This document shows, piece by piece, positions 25,693 to 36,300 of a stretch of 64,000 nt of DNA. The stretch lies in NCBI GenBank assembly GCA_958296405.1, contig OY282519.1, positions 2,836,132-2,900,131 of the forward strand, read 5' to 3'. The notes under the pieces were generated by a model. That model made no database searches. It saw nothing but the letters and a program-made list of their open reading frames with translations, and was not told where the DNA came from. Origin of the DNA: an uncultured Pseudomonadales bacterium. GTDB taxonomy: Bacteria > Pseudomonadota > Gammaproteobacteria > Pseudomonadales > Azotimanducaceae. Positions within the stretch are counted from its first letter, which is position 1. The number at the start of each line of letters is the position of its first letter. The position numbers and the translations under genes are program-made.

Positions 25693-28600
25693 CGGGAAGG
25701 TCAGCGTGCCGGTGGGGGGGGGGGGGGGGGGGGGGGGGGAGCGCCGTGTAGTCGGTGCCGGACGTGGCCGTGCCGGTGCCGGCGTCGGCGTAGGCTACCG
25801 TCACCTCCCGGATGGTCGCCGCGCTCAGGCTCACCGTGAACGTCAGGTTCGTCGTGCCGCTGTCACCCTCCGTCACGGTCGGCGAGTTGATCGACAGCGT
25901 CGCCCCGTCGTCGTTCGTGATCGTCCCCGTGCCGGTCGCCGTCGCGATGGTTGCGGCCGGCGCGTTGCTCAGGGCTATCACGATGGTCTCGTTCTCCTCG
26001 TCGGTCGTGTCGCCGGTCACCGACACGTCGAAGGTCTGGCTGGTCGTCCCCGCCGCGAAGGTCAGGGTGCCGCCCGCGATGGCCGTGTAGTCGGTCCCGG
26101 ACGTGGCCGTGCCGGTGCCGGCGTCGGCGTAGTCCACCGTCACCTGCCGGACGCTCGCCGCGCTCAGGCTCACCGTGAACGTCAGGGTCGCCGTGCCGCT
26201 GTCACCCTCCGTCACGCTCGGCGAGTCGATCGACACCATCGGCCCGTCGTCGTTCGTGATCGTCCCCGTGCCGGTGGCCGTCGAGATCGTTGCGTTCGTC
26301 GCGCCGCTCAGGGTCACCACGACGGTCTCACCCACCTCGTCGGTCGTATCGCCCGTCACCGCGACGTTGAAGGTCTGGCTGGTCGTCCCCGCCATGAAGG
26401 TCAGCGTCCCACCGGTGATCGCCGTGTAGTCGGTCCCGGACGTGGCCGTGCCGGTCCCGGCGTCGGCGTAGGCCACCGTCACCTCCTGGACGCTCGCCGC
26501 GCTCAACGTCGCCGTGAACGTCAGGTTGGTCGAACCGCTGTTACCCTCCGCCACGCTCGGTGAGTTGATCGACACTGTCGGCCCGTCGTCGTCCGTGATC
26601 GTCGCTGTGCCGGTCGCCGTCGCGATCGTCGCGTTCGCCGCGTTGCTCAGGGTCACCACGATGGTCTCGTTCGTCTCGTCGGTCGTGTCGCCGGTCACTT
26701 CTACCGTGAAGGACTGGGTGGTCGACCCCGCCGAGAAGATCACCGTGCTACTGGTGATCGCTCCGTAGTCGGTCCCGGACGTGGCCGTGCCGGTCCCGGC
26801 GTCGGCGTAGTCCACCGTCACCTGCTGGCCGCTCGCCGCGCTCAACCTCACCGTCCACTGCAGGTTCTCCGCGCCGCTGTCACCCTCCGTCACGGTCGGC
26901 GAGTTGATCGACACCGTCGGCGGATCGTCGTCGTCCTCGATCGTCCCCGTGCCGGTCGTCGTCGCGAGCGTCGCGTTCGTCGGGTTGCTCAGGGTTATCA
27001 CGATGGTTTCGGCCTCCTCGTCCAAGGTGTCGTCCAACACCTCTACCGAGAAAGCAAAGCGTAAAAACCCCGCTTGGATGGTCACCTCGCTGCTTGGGAT
27101 AGCCGTGTAGTCGGTCCCCGACGTGGCCGTGCCGGTCCCGGCGTCGGCGTAGTCCAACGTTACATCCTTGCCGCTCAACGCGCTCAACGTCACCGTGAAA
27201 CTCAGGAAATCATCGTCGGCGTCTTCCTCCGAGAAGCTCGGCGCGTCAATCGATATCGTCGGCGGATCGTCGTCGTCGGTGATCGTCCCCGTGCCGCTCG
27301 CCGTCGCGATCGTCGCATTCGTCGCACCGCTCAGGGTGATGATCACCGTCTCGTCGTACTCGTCCAGCGCATCGCCCAGCACCGATACGTCGAAGGTCTG
27401 GCTGGTCGTCCCCGCCGCGAAGGTCAGCGTGCCGGCGCTGATCGCCGTGTAGTCCCTGTCCGTGTCGGTCGCCGTGCCGGACGTGGCCGTGCCGGTCTCG
27501 GCGTCGGCGTAGCCCACCGTCACCTGCTGGCCGCTCGCCGCGCTCAACGTCACCGTGAACGTCAGGCTCTTCGTGCCGCTGTCCCCCTCCGTCACGCTCG
27601 GCGAGTTGATCGACAGCGTCGTCCCGTCGTCGTTGTCCGTCAGGCTGATCGTGGCCGACTTCACCGCCAGGCTGCCTGAGACGCCACTCACCGTCACCGT
27701 CTCGTTGGCCTGGTCGAGCGCGTCGTTCGTCGGCGTCAGCGTGAACGTCCCGGTACCGCTCGCCGCGTTCGCCGGGATCGTAATGTCGAAGGATGACACC
27801 GCCGCGAAGTCCACCACCCCCGCCCCGCCGCTGCCGGCCACGCTCACCGTCACCGTCGTGGACGAGGAAAACCGCAGCTCGCCGTCCACCGTGGCCGTCA
27901 CCGTGATCGTGGTCGCCCCGTCGCCCTCGCCCACGCTGCTGTCATCCACCGTCAACGTGAGCGATGGCTCGTCGTCGTCCGTGATCGTCCCCGTGCCGGT
28001 ACCCGCCGTACTTGATATGACCGCGTTCGACGGGCGGCCAAGGAGCACCACGACGGTCTCGTTCAACTCGTCGATCGTGTCGCCTATCACCGCCACGTTG
28101 AAGGTCTGGCTGGTCGTCCCCGGCGGGAAGTTCAGCCGGCCGGCGCTGATCGCCGTGTAGTCCGTCCCGGACGTGGCCGTGCCGCCCCTGCCGGCGAGCC
28201 TGCCGTCGGCGTAGTTCACCGTCACCTGCCGGGTACTGGCCGGGGTCAACGTCACCTCGAACGTCAGGTTCTTCGTGCCGCTGTCCCCCTCCGTCACGCT
28301 CGGCGAGTTGATCGACAGCGTCGGCGTCGCGTCGTTGTCCGTGATCGTCCCCGTGCCGGTCGCGGTCGCGATCGTCGCGCCTGTCGCGCCGCTCAGGGTC
28401 ACCACGACGGTCTCATTCGACTCGTCGATCGTGTCGCCCGTCACCGCTACGTTGAAGGTCTTGCTGGTATCCCCCGCCGCGAAGGTCAGTGTGCCGCCGG
28501 TGATCGCCGTGTAGTCGGTCCCGGACGTGGCCGTGCCGGTCCCGGCGTCGGCGTAGGTCACCGTCACCTGGCCAGTACTGGCCGGACTCAGGGTCACCGT

Positions 28601-30124
28601 GAACGTCAGGTTCGTCGAGCCGCTGTCGCCCTCCGTCACGCTTGGCGAGTTGATCGACAGCGCCGGCGCGCCGTCGTCGTCGATGATCGTCCCCGTGCCG
28701 GCGACCGTCGCGAGCGTCGCGTTCACCGCGTTGCTGATGAAGACCAGGACGGTCTCGTTCGACTCGTCGGTCGTGTCGCCCGTCACCGACACGTCGAAGG
28801 TCTGGCTGGTCGTCTCCGCCGGGAAGGTCAGCGTCCCGCCGGTGATGACCGCGTAGTCCGTCCCGGACGTGGCCGTGCCGCCGCCCGCCGCCCGCGCCCA
28901 GTTCACCGTCACCTGCTGGCCGCTTGCCGCGCTCAAGGTCACCGTGAACGTCAGGTTCTTCGAGCCGCTGTTGCCCTCGGTCACGCTCGGCGAGTCGACC
29001 GACAGCGACGGCGTCGCGTCGTCATCCGTCAAGGTGATCGTGGCTGAATTCACCGTCAGGCTGCCCAAGGCGCCACTCACCGTCACCGTCTCGTTCGTCT
29101 CGTCCAGCGCATCGGCCGTCGGCGTCAGCGTGAAGCTTCCGGTACCGCTCGCCGCCCCTGCCGCAATCTCGATGTCGAAGTCCGACACCGCCGCGAAGTC
29201 CACCGCCCCCGCCGCGCCGCTGCCCGCCACGCTTACCGTCACCGTCCTGTCTGCGGCGAACCGCGTCGTGCCATCCAGCGTGGCGGTCACCGTGATCGTG
29301 GTCGCCCCGTCGCTCTCGCCCACGCTGGTGTCATCCACCGTCAAGTTGATCGAGGGCGTCGCATCGTCGTCGGTGATCGTCCCGGTGCCGGTCGCTGTCG
29401 CGATCGTCGCGTTCATTGCGTTGCTCAGCTTCAACACGAGGGTCTCGTCGTCCTCGTCGAAGATGTCGCCCCTCACCCGCAACCCTAATCTCTCCCTGGT
29501 ACTCCCCGGATGGAAGGTAATCGTGCCGGTGCCGGGGTTTACGTAATCCACATCCACAGTGGCCGTGCTGGTCGCATCAACCGCCCAGCTCACCCTCACC
29601 GTCTGGCTGCTCGCCTCGCTCATCTGTACTGTGTACGTCAGTTGCGCTACGCCGCTGTTCCCCTCCGTCACGCTCGGCGAGTCGATCGATATCGTCGGCC
29701 CGTCGTCGTTCGTGATCGTCCCCGTGCCGGTCGCCGTCGAGATGGTCGCGTTCGTTGCGTTGCTCAGGGTCACCACGACGGTCTCGTTCGCCTCGTTGGT
29801 CGTGTCGCCCGTCACCGATACGTTGAAGGTCTGGCTGGTCGTCCCCGCCGCGAAGGTCAGCGTGCCGCCGGTGATCGTCGTGTAGTCCGTCCCGGACGTG
29901 GCCGTGCCGGTCGTGGCGTCGGCGTAGGCCACTGTCACCTGCTGGCTGCTCGCCGGGCTCAAGGTCACCGTGAACGTCAGGGTCGGCGTGTCGCCGGCAG
30001 CGCCCTCGGTCACGCTCGGCGAGTTGATCGACAGCGTCTGCGCGGCGGCCTCGGGCGCGGCGGCGAAGGCAAGGAGCAGCAAGGGGACAAGGCAGAGGCG
30101 CCGGCCGGCGATCCACCGCTTCAT
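25172..30124 (-). CDS. Adhesin A, N-terminal part: signal peptide and ~13 Calx-beta repeats, ending in a frameshift at a poly-C tract
   Basis: Start ATG at 30124: GGAGG lies 5 nt upstream and a signal peptide follows at once (MKRWIAGRRLCLVPLLLLAF…EAAAQ). A frame extension back to 30292 runs through the poly-C tract and is probably untranslated. About 13 Calx-beta repeats follow. The thirteenth reads DYTAL, then eight prolines from the C tract (25714–25739), then an out-of-frame Arg/His/Asp-rich tail ending at 25172. The true continuation is the frame 25692→13402. A tract of 25 or 28 would join them; 26 does not. As read, the product would be a secreted fragment of about 1,650 aa without the barrel. 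The N-terminus is closely similar to that of adhesin B, indicating paralogy. Confidence 0.75.
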   Translation of the reverse strand: MKRWIAGRRLCLVPLLLLAFAAAPEAAAQTLSINSPSVTEGAAGDTPTLTFTVTLSPASSQQVTVAYADATTGTATSGTDYTTITGGTLTFAAGTTSQTFNVSVTGDTTNEANETVVVTLSNATNATISTATGTGTITNDDGPTISIDSPSVTEGNSGVAQLTYTVQMSEASSQTVRVSWAVDATSTATVDVDYVNPGTGTITFHPGSTRERLGLRVRGDIFDEDDETLVLKLSNAMNATIATATGTGTITDDDATPSINLTVDDTSVGESDGATTITVTATLDGTTRFAADRTVTVSVAGSGAAGAVDFAAVSDFDIEIAAGAASGTGSFTLTPTADALDETNETVTVSGALGSLTVNSATITLTDDDATPSLSVDSPSVTEGNSGSKNLTFTVTLSAASGQQVTVNWARAAGGGTATSGTDYAVITGGTLTFPAETTSQTFDVSVTGDTTDESNETVLVFISNAVNATLATVAGTGTIIDDDGAPALSINSPSVTEGDSGSTNLTFTVTLSPASTGQVTVTYADAGTGTATSGTDYTAITGGTLTFAAGDTSKTFNVAVTGDTIDESNETVVVTLSGATGATIATATGTGTITDNDATPTLSINSPSVTEGDSGTKNLTFEVTLTPASTRQVTVNYADGRLAGRGGTATSGTDYTAISAGRLNFPPGTTSQTFNVAVIGDTIDELNETVVVLLGRPSNAVISSTAGTGTGTITDDDEPSLTLTVDDSSVGEGDGATTITVTATVDGELRFSSSTTVTVSVAGSGGAGVVDFAAVSSFDITIPANAASGTGTFTLTPTNDALDQANETVTVSGVSGSLAVKSATISLTDNDDGTTLSINSPSVTEGDSGTKSLTFTVTLSAASGQQVTVGYADAETGTATSGTATDTDRDYTAISAGTLTFAAGTTSQTFDVSVLGDALDEYDETVIITLSGATNATIATASGTGTITDDDDPPTISIDAPSFSEEDADDDFLSFTVTLSALSGKDVTLDYADAGTGTATSGTDYTAIPSSEVTIQAGFLRFAFSVEVLDDTLDEEAETIVITLSNPTNATLATTTGTGTIEDDDDPPTVSINSPTVTEGDSGAENLQWTVRLSAASGQQVTVDYADAGTGTATSGTDYGAITSSTVIFSAGSTTQSFTVEVTGDTTDETNETIVVTLSNAANATIATATGTATITDDDGPTVSINSPSVAEGNSGSTNLTFTATLSAASVQEVTVAYADAGTGTATSGTDYTAITGGTLTFMAGTTSQTFNVAVTGDTTDEVGETVVVTLSGATNATISTATGTGTITNDDGPMVSIDSPSVTEGDSGTATLTFTVSLSAASVRQVTVDYADAGTGTATSGTDYTAIAGGTLTFAAGTTSQTFDVSVTGDTTDEENETIVIALSNAPAATIATATGTGTITNDDGATLSINSPTVTEGDSGTTNLTFTVSLSAATIREVTVAYADAGTGTATSGTDYTALPPPPPPPPHRHADLPGGDDQPDLRRGGDGRHDRRGERNHRGDPERRGGRDDLDGDRHGHDHGQRRRADAVDRLTERDGGGQRFDEPDVHCDAERGKRPAGDGSLRRRRDRHGHVGDGLHGDHRRHADLHGGDDQPDLQRGGDGRHPGRAGRDRRSDPEQRGERDDRDGERDGNHHRRRGCARDHVDGG
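25714..25739. repeat. 26-bp poly-G tract inside adhesin A (coding-strand poly-C)
   Basis: An uninterrupted run of 26 G between T25713 and A25740. On the coding strand the codons read ACG GCG CT(C…)ACC GGC ACG. The frames on the two sides join only when the tract length leaves remainder 1 on division by 3 (25 or 28), so 26 is the frame-off state. It replaces the ATC-ACC-GGC codons that other repeats carry at this point. It could be a slipped-strand phase-variation switch or a homopolymer sequencing error. Confidence 0.85.
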
Positions 30125-30129
30125 GCCAA

Positions 30130-30134
30130 CCTCC
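30130..30134 (-). promoter_or_regulatory. Ribosome binding site of adhesin A
   Basis: GGAGG on the minus strand, 5 nt before the ATG at 30124. It decides the start in favour of the signal-peptide methionine rather than the in-frame upstream codon at 30292. Confidence 0.7.
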
Positions 30135-30203
30135 GGGTCATCGTGCCGCGGTCGCCCTCCGACGCACTCTGTGCGCTGATGGAAATCGACGGACCCAGTG
30201 TCT

Positions 30204-30224
30204 GGGGGGGGGGGGGGGGGGGGG
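30204..30224. repeat. 21-bp poly-G tract upstream of adhesin A
   Basis: A run of 21 G (C on the adhesin strand) lies 80–100 bp before the adhesin A start, in the 200-bp gap between adhesin B and adhesin A. I could not place convincing -35 and -10 boxes around it. It lies in either the promoter region or the 5' leader. At this length it also leaves an upstream ATG (30292) in frame with the adhesin start. Confidence 0.85.
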
Positions 30225-30325
30225 AGGCATCGCTTCACAAACGCTAAACACGACTTACGCCCATCCCCCCTCATGTTGCCAAAAGAACTCATTTGCCTTT
30301 GATTCGGCGATTCGGCGCAGACGCC

Positions 30326-33300
30326 CTAGTCGAGCGGCAGCGCGCTGCGCCAGCCGCCGCGGCGGGGCGGCCAGTGGAAATCTACCTGAACCTCGAAGCG
30401 GATGGTCGTCGTGAGGCCGTTGGCGTCGGTCGCCGTGGCCTCCACCAACACGGTTCCTTCCTCGCCTGGCTGCGGTTCCACCACCAGCGTCCCAGCCACG
30501 ATCCGAACCGTCGCCACCGCCGGATCCGACGACGACGCCTGCCACGTCAGTTCGCCATCGGCTTCCCCCGGCACCGCCAGCGACGCCAACTGCAGCCGCA
30601 GCGTGTCACCGAACAGCGCCGCCGGCGCCGGCGGCGTCAGCGCCCGAGGCGCGCGCGCGAACAGCGTCAGCGGCGCTCCTGCCACCAGATCGAAGCCCCG
30701 CCAGCACGGGCCGCCCTGGCACCGCCGCGCTGGCAGGTTCGGCACGGACACGGAAACCACCGCAAACTCGTCGTCCGGCCGCACGACCAGTCGGCTGCCG
30801 ACAGTCTCGCCCGCCGGCACCAAGGTCTCCGCCGTCGCCGTGCGATTCGAGAACGTTCCGTCCTGCGCCGACAAGCCCAGCGCCAACTCGAACGGCGCGC
30901 CGGTAGGCACGCTCGCCTGGATCCGCGCCGGCGGCGGCGCCCACGGTTCGGCATCCACCCGCTCCAACGCCACCGTGAGCGGGAACGGCGCACCCGGATT
31001 GCCGTCCAGACGCAGCAGCCGCAGTGACGACAGCCCGACGAACGCCCCGTCCGGCAGTGCCTGCAGCGCGTTGTCAGAGAGGTCTAGATCGCGCAGCCGC
31101 GGCAGAATCCGCAGCGCCGAGCGCGGAAACGCCGACAGCGCGTTGTCGCCGAGCAGCAGACGCTCCAGCTCGGGAACGTCCGTTACGACCTCCGCCGCCA
31201 GCCCCGCCAGTGCATTGCCGCGCAGATCCAGTGTCCGCAGCGCAGCCAAGCCGCTCAGATCCCCTGCCGCCAGCATCGCCGCCGGTTCGGGGCCATCGAG
31301 TGCCAGCGTTTGAATTCGCGCTAGATCCGCTGGCGCCGGCCGCTCGCAGCCGCCGCCGACCGCGGCCGCGGTCAGCAGCGCGTCGCGCACCGCCGGCGTC
31401 CGGTCGCACACCCCTTCCAGAACCGCCACCGGAATCCGCGAGCGCCGCAGCGCCGCCGAGCGGGCATGCGGCTGCCTCAGTTCGAGTTCCACCACGAACC
31501 ACTCCCGCGCGGGCTCTGCATCCGCGTCGTCCGCAATGGGGATCGCGATCGTCGCGCAGCGTTCCCCGGCCGGGATCGTCGCCTCGCCGGACGCGCCGCC
31601 GTGTTCGCCGGCATCCGCGTCCGCCGTCGCCCGGTCGCGGTCTGCGACGGCCCGCCAGCGCACCGTCTCGCCGGACGCCGTCGCCGCGGACAGTTCCGCC
31701 ATCACCGTCGCCACGCCGCCCTCCGGCGCCTCTGCCGGGCCGGTTTGACACGAGCGCGGCAGCACTTCCGCGCGCAGTACCGCCTGCGCCGACAGCGTCC
31801 CTGGGTCTATCGCAATCAGGGCGATCTCCGCGAGCCCGGCCCGCAGTCCCTCCACTCGCAGCACCGAACCCGATACGGTTGCCGACGCCACACCGGGCGC
31901 GGCGGACACCGCCGAGTAAGACAGCACATCCCCGTCTGGATCGAAGAACAAGCGCGAGAGCAGAATCTCCGCGGCAGCGCCGATTTGCAGCTCAATGTCC
32001 TCTGGCAACTCCACGACCTGCGGCGCCCGGTTGCCACCGACGACGTTCGTCGGCGTCGCCGACGCTGCATCCGACGGCTCGCCCGGATCGCCGCCCTTCA
32101 TGCCCAGCACCCGCACCATGTACTCGGCGCCAGTCGCCAAGCCACTGATCCGCGCCGACGTCGCCGCCGCCGGCAGCGCCATCTGCCGCGACGCACTCCA
32201 CGCTTGGCCGGCGCGCCGCCACTGCACCACATAGCCCTGCGCTGAGGCCGACGGGTTCCAGCGCACCGTCAGGCTCGTGGGCCCAGCCGTCGCCGCCGAC
32301 ACCCCCGTTGGCGCCGGCACCGCGTCCGCGTCCGACAGCCGCACTGCGTACGCCGCCGACACCCCGTCGTAGCCGCCGCCGGCCGCCGAATGCAGCAGCG
32401 TTGCGTCCTCTGTCGCCGCGTCGGCGTCCGCCACGGCGCGAGCCGACGCCATCCGCGCCACATTCCAGTTGGTCGCGTCGAACGTCAGCGAAGCCTGGTC
32501 ACCGGGGGCGCCGACATCGGCGTCGAACTCAAGCCCCGCGTCATTGCTCGACAGCGTCACCGTCACTGTGCCCGAAGGCTGCGCCGTCAGCACCAGCGCG
32601 TACGTTGCCGTCGCTTCCGCGCCGCCGCCCTCGGACAGCGACAGCCCGACCGCCGGCATGAAGGCGAAGCCCGGCGCGTCGTCGTCTTCCACCGTCACCG
32701 CCAGCGCCGGCGCCGACGAGACCCCGGCGTAGCCGGACACCGCATGCGACACCGAGAGCGTCTCGTCGGCTGCGTTGTCGTCGGAACCAACCGCTGCCGA
32801 CACCACCTGCTCGACGTTCCAATTCTGCGTCGTGAACGTCAGCGTCCGCGTCAGCGGCGTCGCATCGGCGTCCACCTCCAGCGCCGCGTCCGAGCTCGTC
32901 GCCGTCACCTCCACGTCGCCGGCCGGCTGCGTGTTCAGCCGTATTCGGTAGGTGCCGCTCGCGCCTTCGCGCAACGTCAGCCGCGGTGGTTCGATGCGCA
33001 CCCCTGCCGCCTGCGCATCCCGCACTGCCACCGCCACCGAGTTCGCCGCGGTCGTGCCATAGCCCGCCCCGGAGACCGCGTGCGAGATGGTTGCCGAACC
33101 ATCCGTCGAGTCCGTGTCAGTGACGCCGCGGGCTTGGAACGTCTGCGGCTGGTTCCAGTTCGATGCGGTGAACGTCAGCGACGCCGGCGAGACCGTCGCC
33201 GCCGTCGTGTCCGAACTCGTCGCGGCCACGACCACGGCGCCGCCGACCGGCGCCGTCGCGAGCATTACCGCGTACGCGGCCGTCGACCCTTCGTTCACGG

Positions 33301-36300
33301 TCAACGCCGTCGGCTCGACCAGCACCCCGCGCGTGTCATCATCCGCCACCGCAAACGAAATCGCTGCTGCGGACACGCCGCCATAATCCGCGCCGGACGC
33401 GGAGTGGCGCAGCATCGCCGTGCCGTCTGCCGCGTCGGCATCCGGCAGCCCACGCACGACCGCGGTGCGCGCCGCGTTCCAGTTCATGGCGTCGAAGCGC
33501 AGCGACGGCTGCTCGCCGGCCTGCGCATCGTTCAGGTCCACGGAGACGCCGCCGCTCGCCGCAACAATCACCGTCACTGCGCCCGTCGGCTCGGTTGCCA
33601 GACGCACCGAATACGTCGCCGTGCCGTCCTCGTCCACGCCCGACGCCGTCAGCGTGGACGCCAGCACCATGATGGCCGGCTCGTCGTCGTCAGTCGTCTG
33701 CGCGACTAGCTCTGCCGTCAGGTTTTCGTAGTCGCCACCGGTCGCCGCATGCGTGATCGTCACCCGCTCGTCCGAGGCGTCGTCGTCCTCGGCTGCCGTC
33801 GCCGTCACTGTCTGCGGCGACGACCAGTTCGTCGTCGTGAACGCCAGCGTCCGCGTCTGCGGCGTTGAATCCGTGTCCACCAACACCGCCCGGTCGCCGC
33901 TCGTGATCACGACCGACACCGCCGCAGTCGGCTGCGTCGCCAGACGCACCGAATAACTCTGCGCATTGTCCCCGTGCCCAGACTGCTCGTTCAGCGCCAG
34001 CGGGCCGGGGTCGGCCACAGTCAGCGTCGCCGGGTTGACGTCGATCACGATGGCCGGCGTGTCGTCGTCGTCCACCGTCACCGCCACGCTCGGCCGCGCT
34101 CCAATGGCCAGCCCCGTGTACTCAGCCGCGCCCATCGCCGTGTGGCTCAGCGTCAGCATCTCATTTGTCGCGTCGTCGTCCGCGACCGCGGTCACCTGCA
34201 CCGCTTGGTTCGTGGCCCAGTTCGTCGGCGTGAACGTCAGCGTGCTCTGGTCGCCGGTCGTGTCATCGTCTGTGTCCACAGTGACCGCGGCCGTCACGCC
34301 GCCTACCGTCACCGTCACGTTGGCGCTCGGCTCCGTGTTCAGGCGCACTTGGTAGCTGGCGCTGCTCTCCTCATCGACCATCAGCGCGTTGGCGCTCAAA
34401 AGCAGGCTCGGGCCGTCGTCGTCCGTCGCCGTCACCACGATCTCCACCGCCGTCACGCCGCTGTCGTAGTCCACGCCGGACGCGTTGTGCGTGAGCGTGA
34501 CGACCTCATGGATGCCGTTCGCATCCGACGCGGCGCGCACTGTCACGGTCTGCGCCACGTCCCAATTCGTCGGCGTGAACGTCAGCGTCGGCGAGTTCGT
34601 CGTGATGCCGTCGCGGGCGCCCGTGATCGTCACCGTCACGTTCCCGCCCACCGGCTGGGCAGTCAGTGTCGCTGTGTACGTGGCGCTGTCGTTCTCCGGC
34701 ACCGTCAACGTCGAGGCGCTCAGCGTGATGGCGCGGGTCTCGTCGTCGTCCACCGTGGCGGTGAGGCTCGCCGTAATGCCGGTGTATTCGCTCGGCGTCG
34801 CGGTGCTTGTGGCCGCCGCCAGCGCCGCGGATTCATCGGCGGCGTCGGCGTCGTTGACGGCCCGTGCGGTGACGGTCTGCGCCGTCTCCCAAGTGGTGGA
34901 GGTGAAGGTCAGGGTGTTCTGCACGCCATTCGCGTTGTCGCCGTCGGTGTCGTCGATGGACACCGCGCCCACGTCGGCGCTGGTCAGGGTGACTGTGACG
35001 GTTTGCGTCGGCTCCGTGGCGAGCCGCACCGAGTAGGTCTTCGCGGCATCCGTGGCATGGCCCTCGGTGAGCGTCAGCGGGCCGGCGTCCGCCACGTTGG
35101 TCGTGGATGGGTTTGCGTCGATCACCACCGCCGGAGTCTCGTCGTCGTCCACCGTCGCCGTCAGGCTCGCCGAATCGCCCGTGTACTCGCTGGCCGAGGG
35201 CGTGCTGGCCACATGCGTCACTGCCACGCTCTCGTCCACGCCGTCGTCGTCCTGCGCCGCCGTCAGCGTCACCGTCTGCGCGATGCTCCAGTTCAACTCC
35301 GTGAACGTCAGCGTGTTCTGAATGCCCGGCGTGCCGCTGACCGTATCGCCCACCGTCACTGCGTCGGCGTCGGCGCTCGTGATCGTCACCGTCACCGTTT
35401 GCGTCGGCAGCGTCTTCAGCCGTATCGAATAACTCTTCGAATTCGCCGAGTCTGTGGACAGTTCGTTCAGCGCGAGGGGGCCCGGGTCGACGCCGGGCGT
35501 CGTCGGCGCTGCGTCGATGCGCATCAGCGACGCCCCGCCGTCTTCGCTCACGATCGTCCCCACCCCGGTCGCCGTTGCGAGCGTCGCGTTCGTCGGGTTG
35601 CTCAGCGTCAGCCGCACCGTCTCGTCCGGCTCCACCGCCGTGTCGCCGGTCACCGACACCGTGATGGTTGCCGACGTGGCGCCCACCGCGAATGTCAGCG
35701 TCCCCGGCGAGACCGGCGCGTAGTCAGCCCCGCTGGTCGCCGTCCCCGGGTTCGTGCTGTCCACCGCGTAGTCCACTGTCACTTGCCTGCCGCTGGCCGC
35801 GGACAACGTCACGTTGAACGTCATGTTCGTAGAGCCGGCGTTCCCCTCCGCCACGCTCGCCGAACTGATCGACAGCGACGGCGTCGCGTCGTCGTCCGTC
35901 AACGTGATCGTGGCCGAGTTCACCGTCAGGCTGCCTGACGTCCCGCTCACCGTGATCGTCTCGTCGGTCTCGTCCACCACGTCGGCCGTCGGCGTCAGCG
36001 TGAAGGTGCCGGTCTGGCTCGCCGCCTCCGCCGCGATCTCGATGTTGAAGTCCGACACCGCCGCGAAGTCCACCACCCCCGCCGTGTCGCTGTCCGACAC
36101 GCTCACGGTCACCGTCGTGGCGGCGGCGAACCGGGTCGTGCCGTCCACCGTGGCGGTCACGGTGATCGTGGTGGCGCCATCGGCCTCGCCCACGCTGTCG
36201 TCGTCCACCGTCAGCGTGATCGCGGTCGGGGCGGCGTCGTCGTCCGTCAGCGTGATCGTGGCCGAGTTCACCGTCAGGCCGCTTGACGACCCGCTCACCG

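Larger units (their letters stand above)
15830..30040 (-). repeat. Calx-beta tandem repeat array of adhesin A (~339-bp period)
   Basis: About 40 coding repeats with a dominant unit of 339 bp (113 codons). Equivalent points recur exactly every 339 bp, for example at 18620, 18959, 19298 and 19637. Longer units of about 600 bp come from pairs in which a variant repeat (core DDSSVGEGDGATTITV) is followed by a standard one. Neighbouring copies are highly similar at the DNA level, which favours copy-number change by recombination. Confidence 0.85.
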
